Positions 45,080-53,217 of a DNA stretch of 64,000 nt are shown here, one piece after another; the first letter of the stretch is position 1, and each line of letters opens with the position of its first letter. The notes below the pieces were generated by a model. The model had not been told where the DNA came from. It saw only the letters and a list, made by a program, of their open reading frames with translations, and did no database searches. The stretch is taken from positions 40,593 through 104,592 of the forward strand of contig NZ_PNEC01000053.1 in the NCBI RefSeq assembly GCF_005886345.1, written 5' to 3'. The stretch comes from Pseudoalteromonas phenolica (GTDB lineage Bacteria > Pseudomonadota > Gammaproteobacteria > Enterobacterales > Alteromonadaceae). A program made the position numbers and the translations under genes.

Positions 45080-46306
45080 TTGAACACAGCTAGTTTTACG
45101 CAAAAAAGAAAGTTTATTGTTAAGCTTGGCAAAATGTTGCACAAATACGGTACGCCTGCCTATCGTCTTGAAGCTCATTTAATGGAAGTCGCAACGCACC
45201 TAAACTTAAAGTCGTCTTTCGTTATGTCACCAACTTCTGTCACCTTTGTGATATGGACAGATGGCCATGAAGAAGAGTATACGCATGTTGCGCGTGTCGA
45301 ACCTGGCGATCATGATTTAGGTTCATTAGCAGATACCGATGATGTAGTAACTCGTATGTTGGCTGGCGAATTAACCATTGAAGAAGCTGATGCTAATTTA
45401 GAAACCATAGACACAAACAAAAACCCTTATAACCATTGGTTTACTGGGTTTGCTTTTATGGTTTCAGGCTCAGCTTTTGCCATGTTAATGGGTACCAGTT
45501 GGAATGATGTCTTCTGGTCAGGAATAATATCCGCCATTGTATTTTTGTTCGTGCTATGGTCTGGCCGCTCAAAGCGAGTGACACACATGCTCGAACCTTT
45601 GGTCGCCATTGGCGCAGCGATTGCAGCCTGTGCTGTCAGTAGTTATATAGACCCAGGTGTGAATATTCGCTTAGTCATCTTATCTTCTATTATTGTATTT
45701 ATTCCTGGTTTGGCATTAGCACTTGGTTTTGCTGAACTATCAGCAAGGCACTTAGTATCAGGGACAGCTCGAGTAATGGATGCCATTATGCTGCTGTTTA
45801 AGCTTTACTTTGGTGCTTTCTTAGGCATTAGCATCGGCTTCGCTCTGTTTGGAAAGACTGATTTTATACAGCCTGAAGCACTACCTAAATGGACAGCTTG
45901 GCTTGCTGTGTTATTACTCTGTGGCAGCTTAATAATTATATTTAGAACCAAGTTAAAACACGCAAGTTGGTCAGTGGCATCAGGCTTTATCGCTTATGCG
46001 GCAAGTATCAGTGCAGCAGTTTACTTTGATTACAGCATAGGTGCTTTCGTCGGTGCGTTTGCGGTTGGTGTATTTAGTAACTTGTTTAACCGCGTAGTGG
46101 ATGCGCCAGCCTCTATTGTGGCTATGCAAGGGCTTATAGTTCTGGTGCCAGGTTCTAAAACATACATTGGTTTGAACTCATTAATTGAAGGACAAAGTTT
46201 CGTTAATGCAGACCAAATTGGTCAACAAACGTTTTTGATCTTCATGTCACTGGTTGCGGGTTTAATTTTCGCTAACGTGGCGCTACCGCCCAAGAAAAGT
46301 TTATAA
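45080..46306 (+). CDS. ThrE-type threonine/serine exporter
   Basis: 408 residues combining both halves of the ThrE family in one chain: an N-terminal DUF1212 domain (KFIVKLGKMLHKYGTPAYRLE) and ten or so helices, with the second half including GAFAVGVFSNLFNRVVDAPASIVAMQGLIVLVPGSK. In E. coli the halves are separate (YjjP and YjjB). Amino-acid export is predicted from the family. TTG start, without a clear ribosome site, chosen because the conserved part begins right after it. Followed by a terminator. Confidence 0.82.
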   Translation: MNTASFTQKRKFIVKLGKMLHKYGTPAYRLEAHLMEVATHLNLKSSFVMSPTSVTFVIWTDGHEEEYTHVARVEPGDHDLGSLADTDDVVTRMLAGELTIEEADANLETIDTNKNPYNHWFTGFAFMVSGSAFAMLMGTSWNDVFWSGIISAIVFLFVLWSGRSKRVTHMLEPLVAIGAAIAACAVSSYIDPGVNIRLVILSSIIVFIPGLALALGFAELSARHLVSGTARVMDAIMLLFKLYFGAFLGISIGFALFGKTDFIQPEALPKWTAWLAVLLLCGSLIIIFRTKLKHASWSVASGFIAYAASISAAVYFDYSIGAFVGAFAVGVFSNLFNRVVDAPASIVAMQGLIVLVPGSKTYIGLNSLIEGQSFVNADQIGQQTFLIFMSLVAGLIFANVALPPKKSL

Positions 46307-46314
46307 ATACAATT

Positions 46315-46345
46315 AAGGCTGCATAAACTGAGCAGCCTTCTTTTC
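46315..46345 (+). terminator. Rho-independent terminator
   Basis: Perfect eight-base stem (46315-46322 with 46332-46339), nine-base loop, then cttttc, nine bases after the exporter stop. Confidence 0.75.
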
Positions 46346-46468
46346 TATTAAATCACCAACATTTCTTTTAAAATCTTGTCGTTAATTATTCTCTCTTAAT
46401 AGCAAACACTGGAAATCACCGTTTGTGACTATAAAATAGCGCAAAAAACTGAACAACAAGGTCACATA

Positions 46469-48523
46469 ATGAAGTTAATAAAATCAGCTATTGCACTTGC
46501 AGTGGGTTTAGTTACCTCATCTGCTTTTGCGAATGACACAATAACAATCGAAGATATTCCTAAAATCCAATCTGTAGGCCAAACCGCAGTTGACCCTGAA
46601 GGTGAGCTAGTAGCTTTTACACGCTCAGTGCCAAGAGAACTTTATATCGATGCTAACGGCACAAACTATTCTGAGCTTTATGTTGTTGATGACAAAGGCA
46701 TTGAGCGCCCTTTCATAACAGGTAAAGTCAGTGTTCGCAGTATTCAGTGGTCTGCTGATGGTGACTTTATCTACTTCTTAACTAAGAAGAAAACAGATAA
46801 ATTCACGTCTTTATACCGTATCGCAGCTAACGGTGGTGAGTCACAAAAAGTATTATCATTAAACGGTACTTCAATCTCTAGCTACAAGCTAAATCCAAAT
46901 GGCAAACAAGTTGCTATATTAGCGATGCCAGCAAAAGATAAGACTGAAAAAGAACTTAAAAAGCTTGGCTTTATGGCTGAAGTTTATGAGTTAGGCCTTA
47001 AGAATAAACAATTACACCTTGTTGATTTAGTGCAATCTGAAAAAGCACTTAAACCTGCTGCGGTAGAAATTGAGGGCTATGTAAGCGACATCAACTTCTC
47101 TGATGAAGGCGACAAACTGCTTGTTAAAACTCAACCTACAGCCCTGATTGACGACAAATATATGAAGTCACAGTGGCATGTTATGGATGTAGCTTCGCAG
47201 AAAATTACCACGTCTTTCAAAACAGAAGGTAAATTAGGTGCTGCTGAATTCTCATACGAAGGCGATTATGTTGCTATTCTTGGTGCAGAAGATAAGCACG
47301 ATCCTGCTACTGGTCGTCTATATCTAGGTAATGCAAAGACGGGCGAAATTGAAGAGTGGATCCCGAACTTCATGGGCCACATTGGTGATTTCGAGTGGGC
47401 TAACCGCCGTAACACATTAAACTTTGTTGCAAACGTTGGCGCTGAAAGCTTCGTTGGGCAGATCAAAGTTGGTTCTAACAAGTACAAGAAGATTGTTAAA
47501 GAAGGCAAACTGATTGCTTCTAACCTATCTGTATCTGATTCAGACAAGACCATTGTTCTTAGAGGTAATACAGACAAGCACCCGAACGAAGTTTTCATGC
47601 TTCGCGGTAAAAAGACAAAACGTCTATCAGATTCAAATGATTGGTTAAATGACAAACGCTTTGCTAAACAAGAAAATATTTCATTCAAAGCGCGTGACGG
47701 TGTTGAGATTGGTGGCGTATTAATTTACCCACTTGATTATCAAGAAGGTAAGCGCTACCCACTGATCATGGCGGTTCACGGTGGTCCTGAAAGCCACGAC
47801 AAAGACGGCTGGTTAACAAGCTACTCTGACCCTGGTCAAATGGGTGCTGCCCGTGGTTATGCTGTTTTCTACCCGAACTACCGTGGCTCAACAGGTAAAG
47901 GTGTTGATTACTCTAAGCTTGGTCAAGGTGACTATGCAGGTAAAGAGTTTGACGACCTAGTTGATATGAAAAACCATTTAGTTGAAATGGGCTTAGTTGA
48001 TAGCAAGCGCGTTGGTATTACAGGTGGTTCATACGGTGGCTATGCATCAGCTTGGGGCGCGACTAAACTGACTGAACACTTCGCAGCAAGTGTAATGTTT
48101 GTAGGTGTTACAAACCAGCTATCTAAGTTTGGTACAACTGACATTTCTAATGAAATGTACCTTGTACACGCTCGTTCATACCCTTGGGAAAAATGGCAGT
48201 GGTACTTAGAGCGCAGCCCAATTTACTGGGCAGGTCAATCTGAAACACCATTACTTATCATGCACGGTAAAGACGATCCTCGAGTTCACCCTGCTCAGTC
48301 AATGGAGCTATACCGTTACATGAAAGTACAAGGTAAAGATGTACGTCTAGTGTATTATCCAGGCGAAGGTCATGGTAACCGTAAAGTAGCTGCACAATAT
48401 GACTACAGCATTCGTTTAATGCGTTGGATGGACAACTACCTAATTGACGGTAAGAAAACCATGCCAACTTACGAAATCGATCATGCTGCAAATTTAAAAG
48501 CTGCAAAAGAAGCTAAAAAGTAA
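46469..48523 (+). CDS. S9-family serine peptidase (dipeptidyl/acylaminoacyl type)
   Basis: 684 residues with a signal peptide (~1-21, ending AFA), so periplasmic or secreted. A beta-propeller (~30-400) precedes the alpha/beta-hydrolase domain with nucleophile Ser521 in TGGSYGGYA, the acid in MHGKDDPRVH and the base His in YPGEGHG. The set is complete, unlike the homologue at 41.0 kb. YNYRGSTG-like YPNYRGSTGKGVDY forms the usual oxyanion region. Codon use is more biased than neighbours, suggesting high expression. Followed by a strong terminator. Confidence 0.92.
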   Translation: MKLIKSAIALAVGLVTSSAFANDTITIEDIPKIQSVGQTAVDPEGELVAFTRSVPRELYIDANGTNYSELYVVDDKGIERPFITGKVSVRSIQWSADGDFIYFLTKKKTDKFTSLYRIAANGGESQKVLSLNGTSISSYKLNPNGKQVAILAMPAKDKTEKELKKLGFMAEVYELGLKNKQLHLVDLVQSEKALKPAAVEIEGYVSDINFSDEGDKLLVKTQPTALIDDKYMKSQWHVMDVASQKITTSFKTEGKLGAAEFSYEGDYVAILGAEDKHDPATGRLYLGNAKTGEIEEWIPNFMGHIGDFEWANRRNTLNFVANVGAESFVGQIKVGSNKYKKIVKEGKLIASNLSVSDSDKTIVLRGNTDKHPNEVFMLRGKKTKRLSDSNDWLNDKRFAKQENISFKARDGVEIGGVLIYPLDYQEGKRYPLIMAVHGGPESHDKDGWLTSYSDPGQMGAARGYAVFYPNYRGSTGKGVDYSKLGQGDYAGKEFDDLVDMKNHLVEMGLVDSKRVGITGGSYGGYASAWGATKLTEHFAASVMFVGVTNQLSKFGTTDISNEMYLVHARSYPWEKWQWYLERSPIYWAGQSETPLLIMHGKDDPRVHPAQSMELYRYMKVQGKDVRLVYYPGEGHGNRKVAAQYDYSIRLMRWMDNYLIDGKKTMPTYEIDHAANLKAAKEAKK

Positions 48524-48545
48524 ATTTACTTTATTAAAATCAACC

Positions 48546-48575
48546 AAAAGCCACCTGTTTTAGGTGGCTTTTTTG
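48546..48575 (+). terminator. Rho-independent terminator
   Basis: Perfect 11-base stem (48546-48556 with 48562-48572), five-base loop and T-run, 22 bases after the peptidase stop. Confidence 0.9.
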
Positions 48576-48699
48576 TATTTAACTTAAATCAGTCAATATT
48601 TTCATAGTGAGAAATTTCTAATAACTAATACTTTAGTAATAAAAATTTCACGCGTATACTCTATGCTCATTTCTCATACAGTGACATGGAGTCAAATCA

Positions 48700-49383
48700 A
48701 TGAAAATTTCTCGTCTAGTTTTACCATTTGTAACTGCAACTGTTTTAGCAGGTTGTTCAGCAACAGGTCCACATCTTAAAAGCTCGGTATCTGAAGGTGT
48801 AGCGGGCATTGAAGCGCGTTTGCCATATGCTAACTACTCAAACTACTTTGGTTATGTAGACTCATCAGTTCAGCCTGAAGGCAAGTATAAAGGTAAAGAT
48901 ACTTATTATCTTTATGCTTGGGTACCTGCTGCAGTAGATGAAATTGGTGTATCAATGATCTCACCAGCGGTTTCAACACCTGAAGTAGCTGACTTTAAGC
49001 ATGCTAACTATACTCCTGGCATGCAAAAAGATGCTGAAAAGTTCTTTGATACTTATATTGTATTTGATCGTTTAAATATCATCGACAATACAAAAATCAA
49101 AAATGGTGGCAAGGTGCTACAAAACTTAGGGCGTAATGACGATACATCAGAGTTACCTGCAAACCCAAGTGGCGCAAACTATAACTCTCTTCTACGTAAA
49201 ACAACGTCAATGAATAACCCTAGTGAAGCACTTGTTCGCGGTGTTTACCGTATTTCATTTACGTCATTCCGTTCAAACGTTGAAGGCTCATTCGAAGCAA
49301 CTATAGGTACTAATGTGCCTGGCGTTAAAATCGCAGCATCGCTTGAAGAGTTACATGAATTGGTAAATGGTAATAAGCTTTAA
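48700..49383 (+). CDS. LipL32-family surface lipoprotein
   Basis: 227 residues. Lipobox VLAGC (Cys19) after a clear signal. The mature protein matches Leptospira LipL32 in order: LPYANYSNYFGYVD, then KDTYYLYAWVPAAVDEIGVSMISP, FFDTYIVFDRL, YNSLLRKT, and LVRGVYRISFTSFRS...VEGSFEATIG. LipL32 is the major outer-membrane lipoprotein of pathogenic Leptospira, binds calcium and extracellular matrix in vitro, and a homologue has been reported from Pseudoalteromonas tunicata. The acidic stretch (GRNDDTSE) is shorter than the Leptospira Asp run. Biased codons suggest strong expression. It is a single gene with its own terminator. Confidence 0.88.
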   Translation: MKISRLVLPFVTATVLAGCSATGPHLKSSVSEGVAGIEARLPYANYSNYFGYVDSSVQPEGKYKGKDTYYLYAWVPAAVDEIGVSMISPAVSTPEVADFKHANYTPGMQKDAEKFFDTYIVFDRLNIIDNTKIKNGGKVLQNLGRNDDTSELPANPSGANYNSLLRKTTSMNNPSEALVRGVYRISFTSFRSNVEGSFEATIGTNVPGVKIAASLEELHELVNGNKL

Positions 49384-49403
49384 TCGGACTTCTTACTAAT
49401 GAC

Positions 49404-49427
49404 AAAAGGCCCGATCCGGGCCTTTTT
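49404..49427. terminator. Bidirectional terminator
   Basis: Perfect ten-base stem (49404-49413 with 49417-49426) with a three-base loop, A-run and T-run on either side, between the LipL32 gene and the convergent yjdM gene. Confidence 0.85.
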
Positions 49428-49447
49428 AATTTAAGACATTATATCAA

Positions 49448-49780
49448 TTATGCTTTTTTAACGAACTTAGCCGTTACCATCATTTCACCAACTCCATCAA
49501 CTTTACAGTCAAGTTCATGGTCTTTTTTATCTAGTACACGACGAATAAGCGCTTTAGTACCAATTTTAATTACTTGCGAGCTGCCTTTGATTTTAAGATC
49601 TTTTGCAACAGTCACCTTATCACCGTCATAAAGTACAGTACCGTTTGCATCTTTCACTTCAAATGCATCTTCATCCACTTCATTTGGGTTCCATTCGTGT
49701 GCGCATTCTGGACACACAAGGTTTATTTGATCTTCGTAGACGTATTCAGAGCTACATTTAGGGCAAGGAGGTAATGACAT
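49448..49780 (-). CDS. yjdM: YjdM/PhnA zinc-ribbon protein
   Basis: 110 residues. An N-terminal zinc ribbon (CPKCSSEYVYEDQINLVCPEC, cysteines paired C-x2-C twice) and a C-terminal SH3-like domain (DGDKVTVAKDLKIKGSSQVIKIGTKA) define the PhnA/YjdM family. Despite the old name it is not a phosphonoacetate hydrolase; its function is unknown. Length is typical. Single gene on the minus strand. Confidence 0.93.
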   Translation of the reverse strand: MSLPPCPKCSSEYVYEDQINLVCPECAHEWNPNEVDEDAFEVKDANGTVLYDGDKVTVAKDLKIKGSSQVIKIGTKALIRRVLDKKDHELDCKVDGVGEMMVTAKFVKKA

Positions 49781-50154
49781 ATTTCACAACTTCTAAAATT
49801 ACAATACCGCTATTCTAATGACTAATTAAGTAGCATGCGAGGAGTACTTAAAAAAACCTGATCAACTATCAGACTTTAACGATGATTAATTCAGGTTGAA
49901 TACGCGTTTTTGAAGTCAGTGCTGAGGATGTTGCTCAGATTGGTCAAGAGATAATAGCAGTGGAAATATTGAGTTTTGGTTGTTCTTAATTAGAAATTTA
50001 GAATTGAGCCAACGTCAATCTTAATACAAACAAATAATTAAATATTACTGAGTTTTGATATTGAGCGAGCAGAACTTTAATGCTCCAACAGAACACTAAA
50101 AACTAGGTAAACACAGGCCTATTGGATTAAAGGCTGACAATAAAATTCACTCAT
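49781..50154. other. Intergenic region
   Basis: About 370 AT-rich bases between yjdM and the terminator of the bacterioferritin genes. I see no supported gene, RNA or repeat. Confidence 0.5.
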
Positions 50155-50190
50155 ATAAAAAGGGCACGTTTAGTATAAAAACAATGCCCT
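50155..50190 (-). terminator. Probable terminator of the bacterioferritin operon
   Basis: On the minus strand, agggca (50185-50190) pairs with tgccct (50161-50166) around an 18-base loop and is followed by five T. Stem is short. Confidence 0.5.
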
Positions 50191-50233
50191 AAATATTGTG
50201 TTTTTGTCTATCAAAACAGCAAATTACATTCAA

Positions 50234-50722
50234 TTACGCATCTGGTGCACTATTGTCCATTTGCAATTGAATATAGTTTGGCAGACCCATTAGTTTGATT
50301 AAGTTTAAGTGCTGTTCAAGCCAATAAATGTGATCCATTTCTGTGTCATCTAGGAGTTTCTCTAGAATTTCACGAGTCACATAGTCTTGTACTTTTTCGC
50401 ACTCACCTATGATGTTTCTTAAACTCGTAGCGACTGTCATCTCAGCCGCCAGATCGTTTTCTAGCATTTGTTGAACATTATCGCCCACGTTAATTGGCTG
50501 ACGTGAGGCTGTATCAGGTTTGCCTTCTAAAAACAAAATTCGCTCAATAATCGCTTTTGCATGATCTAACTCTTCATCATATTCATGCGCTAGTTTATGA
50601 CCTAATTTACCTAGTCCCCAGTCTTCATACATTTTAGAATGTGCGAGATACTGATCCATCGAAGTTAACTCAAGTGTCAACTGTTGATTAAGTAGGTCAA
50701 TTATTTTTGAATTACCTTGCAT
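50234..50722 (-). CDS. bfr: Bacterioferritin, ferroxidase-type subunit lacking haem Met
   Basis: 162-residue ferritin-like four-helix protein for iron storage. Aligned with E. coli Bfr, all ferroxidase ligands are present: Glu18, Glu51 and His54 (EELDHAK), Glu94, and the later Glu/His pair (TEMDHIYW, one residue inserted). The haem ligand Met52 is replaced by Leu. It follows the other subunit gene by three bases. The pair together supply one full set of sites, as in two-subunit bacterioferritins. Terminator at 50155. Confidence 0.92.
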   Translation of the reverse strand: MQGNSKIIDLLNQQLTLELTSMDQYLAHSKMYEDWGLGKLGHKLAHEYDEELDHAKAIIERILFLEGKPDTASRQPINVGDNVQQMLENDLAAEMTVATSLRNIIGECEKVQDYVTREILEKLLDDTEMDHIYWLEQHLNLIKLMGLPNYIQLQMDNSAPDA

Positions 50723-50725
50723 GAT

Positions 50726-51196
50726 TTACTCCTCGACCTGCGACTGCAGATAATTTTGGATGCCCGTGTGTTGAATTAAGAATTGCTGTGCTTCAATCCA
50801 ATCGACATACTCTTCTTCGTACTCAAGGATCTCTTCTAACAGTTCGCGAGAAATGTAATCTTGCTCTTTCTCACACAATTCGATTGCCGCTTTTAAGGCA
50901 GGGATTTGCTCTAACTCGAATGCCATATCGCACGCAAGCATTTCTTCAGCATGCTCACCGATACGCAATTTTTCGAGGTGCTGTAAATTTGGCAAGCCTT
51001 CTAAAAACAAAATACGTTCGATAAGATCGTCCGCTTGTTTCATGTCTTTTATAGATTTTTTATAGGCTTTTTCGTTTAGCTCTTCTAGCCCCCAGTTTTT
51101 GAACATACGGGCGTGAAGGAAATATTGATTTATCGACGTCAGTTCTAGTGTCAAAATCGCATTTAATTGCGCAATGACTTGTTTGTTACCCTGCAT
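50726..51196 (-). CDS. bfr: Bacterioferritin, haem-binding subunit with degenerate ferroxidase site
   Basis: 156-residue bacterioferritin, closer to E. coli Bfr in sequence (INQYFLHARMFKNWGL, IERILFLEGLPNLQ). The haem-ligating Met52 is kept (KDMKQAD), but the di-iron ligands are altered: Glu51 is Asp, His54 is Gln and His130 is Tyr (EEEYVDW). Glu18, Glu94 and Glu127 remain. It probably binds haem at subunit interfaces and cannot oxidise iron itself, depending on the partner subunit. AGGGGG precedes the ATG. A 15-base palindrome lies 42 bases upstream. Confidence 0.92.
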   Translation of the reverse strand: MQGNKQVIAQLNAILTLELTSINQYFLHARMFKNWGLEELNEKAYKKSIKDMKQADDLIERILFLEGLPNLQHLEKLRIGEHAEEMLACDMAFELEQIPALKAAIELCEKEQDYISRELLEEILEYEEEYVDWIEAQQFLIQHTGIQNYLQSQVEE

Positions 51197-51237
51197 AGGG
51201 CCCCCTAATAAAAGTTACGAGACGCCCTATAACACTA

Positions 51238-51252
51238 GACTAAAATTTAGTC
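51238..51252. promoter_or_regulatory. Palindrome upstream of the bacterioferritin operon
   Basis: gactaaaatttagtc is a perfect 7-1-7 palindrome 42 bases before the first bfr ATG, where an operator would sit. It resembles an IscR type 1 site (GACT...AGTC) but the arms are two bases further apart. The binding protein is unknown. Confidence 0.45.
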
Positions 51253-51433
51253 ACTGCAAGACCAATTAAAGATAAGCAAAGATTTAATATATCCTTTTAA
51301 AATAAACAACTTATAACATTATTGAGAGTGATTTAGATTAGCAAAAACACTCTTAACACCATACTTTTTTACCACTCCTATTTAGTAAATTAAAAACATG
51401 GTAATTATTACAGCAAACCATTGATTTATATGC

Positions 51434-53035
51434 TTAGATTGACTTTTTAACTAAAATACCTAAGCGTTTAGCCAAACGTACTAGGTTTGCTCTATCAAGC
51501 TTTAATGTTCTGGCCGCTGCAGCCCAATTTAGATCATGCTCTAATAAAGTCTGCTCTATTAAATTTTTTTGAAATTGCTCCGTAGCTGACTTTAATGAGT
51601 CAAGTTGGTTAAAATTTGAATTATTTTGAGCGAGACTCGAAGTGTGTACTTGTTCAAAACCAGACTGAGCAACCTTGTCATGAGTTTGATTATCTGTAAA
51701 CAATTCACAATCCCCCTCATCTACACTAATAATGCTACTTGGCCACTGTTTTTGTTTTGCTTTTAATGCTGCACGGCTTATCACATGTTCAAGCTCACGA
51801 ATATTGCCTGGCCAATTGTAAGATTGTAGTAATTGATACAAACTCGGTGACAACTTTAATTGCGCAATGCCAAGTTGCTTACTGACTTTTTCAGCAAAGA
51901 AGCCTGTCAATAACGGAATATCATCTAAGCGCTCGTTTAAAGAAGGTACTTTAATCGGGAATACACTGAGTCGATGATACAAGTCTGCGCGAAAGCGCCC
52001 TGCTTCAACCTCTTCTAATAAATTTCGATTTGTCGCTGCAATGACCCGCACATCAACAGATTGGGTTTTATCAGCACCAACTGGTTGAATTTCACCGCTT
52101 TGTAATACTCTAAGTAATTTACTTTGAGTATTTAAAGGTAACTCACCGATTTCATCTAAAAAAATCGTGCCGCCGTCTGCAAGCAGAAACTTACCATCAC
52201 GATGTGAGTTTGCCCCAGTAAAAGCGCCTTTGCGATAACCAAATAACTCACTTTCGGCCAACGTCTCTGGTAAAGAGGCACAATTGACTTGAACGAACAC
52301 TTTGCTCGCACGCAGAGATTGATTATGCAGAGAGTGAGCAACTAGCTCTTTACCTGTGCCTGTTTCACCCGTGATTAGCGTCGTAAAGTCAGAACCTGCT
52401 ACAAGTTGAATATCTCTTTGTAATTGCTTCATGGCCAGACTTTGCCCGACCATTTCGTATTGGCCCTTACTCAGTTCGGTGATTAAGTGACTGCCCTGCT
52501 GCGCTTTAGTGAGCAGATCTTGAGTTAGTAGTATGGCACTGACATGTCGGCTCAAAGCCTCATTGACCATTTGCAAAAAAGACGGCGCATAGTCTTCAAA
52601 AGTGCCCGCATTTAAACTGTCTACCGTGATCACTCCAAGCAATTGCTCTTGATGCTTAATCGGAAACCCCATACACGCGTGAACAGGAATATCACCTTCT
52701 TGTGCAATAAGAAGTCCATCATAAGGGTCTGGGAGTTCGCTGTCGGCACTGAATCTGACAGCCTTATCCGACTGACTAATTGCCTGTAAACGCGGGTGTT
52801 TGTCTATCACAAAGTGTCTACCCAACACATCTGGCATTAATCCTGATATGGCAACAGGTACCAGTTTGTTATTTTGATAGAGTAACAAGGCAATGGCATC
52901 ACTAATAAAACATTCTTTGACAGCCTGAATAACGGCTTCAAAACAATGCTCTACGTCAAATTGCGCAGAGTTAGGTAATGCCCGAGCTAACGCTCTGTTA
53001 AGCATAAGCAGTGAAGATAACGAACGTTGCTCCAT
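51434..53035 (-). CDS. norR: NO-responsive sigma-54 activator NorR
   Basis: 533 residues in three domains. The GAF sensor (~1-175) holds a non-haem iron that binds nitric oxide; conserved context HPRLQAIS and LPDPYDGL matches E. coli NorR, including the Asp needed for iron binding. The AAA+ domain (~190-420) has Walker A GETGTGKE, the sigma-54 contact loop GAFTGA and LFLDEIGELP-like FLDEIGELP. The C-terminal Fis-type helix-turn-helix (LNWAAAARTLKLDRANLVRLAKRLG) binds enhancers. It is divergent from nnrS, whose upstream region carries a sigma-54 promoter and a NorR-type palindrome. Confidence 0.95.
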   Translation of the reverse strand: MEQRSLSSLLMLNRALARALPNSAQFDVEHCFEAVIQAVKECFISDAIALLLYQNNKLVPVAISGLMPDVLGRHFVIDKHPRLQAISQSDKAVRFSADSELPDPYDGLLIAQEGDIPVHACMGFPIKHQEQLLGVITVDSLNAGTFEDYAPSFLQMVNEALSRHVSAILLTQDLLTKAQQGSHLITELSKGQYEMVGQSLAMKQLQRDIQLVAGSDFTTLITGETGTGKELVAHSLHNQSLRASKVFVQVNCASLPETLAESELFGYRKGAFTGANSHRDGKFLLADGGTIFLDEIGELPLNTQSKLLRVLQSGEIQPVGADKTQSVDVRVIAATNRNLLEEVEAGRFRADLYHRLSVFPIKVPSLNERLDDIPLLTGFFAEKVSKQLGIAQLKLSPSLYQLLQSYNWPGNIRELEHVISRAALKAKQKQWPSSIISVDEGDCELFTDNQTHDKVAQSGFEQVHTSSLAQNNSNFNQLDSLKSATEQFQKNLIEQTLLEHDLNWAAAARTLKLDRANLVRLAKRLGILVKKSI

Positions 53036-53046
53036 GTGTTTTTGAC
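53036..53046. promoter_or_regulatory. Weak candidate NorR half-palindrome
   Basis: GTGTTTTTGAC fits the loose GT-N7-AC NorR core and starts one base after the norR ATG. Match is minimal; listed as a possible second enhancer. Confidence 0.25.
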
Positions 53047-53078
53047 TCTTTACTTACCAAAAGACACGCAAAGTTTAA

Positions 53079-53089
53079 GTCAAAATGAC
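53079..53089. promoter_or_regulatory. Candidate NorR enhancer site
   Basis: GTCAAAATGAC is a perfect GTCA-N3-TGAC palindrome, fitting the GT-N7-AC NorR core. It lies about 75 bases upstream of the sigma-54 promoter of nnrS, a normal enhancer distance. Confidence 0.65.
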
Positions 53090-53152
53090 TCTCCCATTCA
53101 AATTATTATTTATTAAACCTTACTAATAATCTGATTTTAATAAGAATAATAT

Positions 53153-53169
53153 TTGGCACAGTAAATGCC
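53153..53169 (+). promoter_or_regulatory. Sigma-54 (RpoN) promoter of nnrS
   Basis: TTGGCACAGTAAATGCC has GG at -24 (53155-53156) and GC at -12 (53167-53168), exactly 12 bases apart, close to consensus TTGGCAC-N5-TTGC. It lies about 49 bases upstream of the nnrS ATG. Confidence 0.8.
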
Positions 53170-53217
53170 ACTACTCTCACAAGCCCAAAAAGATAATTTA
53201 AATGCTGTGGAGTAGTC

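Noticed and set aside
49448..49780. PhnA as phosphonoacetate hydrolase
   Set aside because: The zinc-ribbon YjdM/PhnA family is unrelated to the hydrolase with the same old name.
51238..51252. IscR type 1 binding site upstream of bfr
   Set aside because: GACT and AGTC arms are seven bases apart, where the consensus has five, and outer positions do not match.
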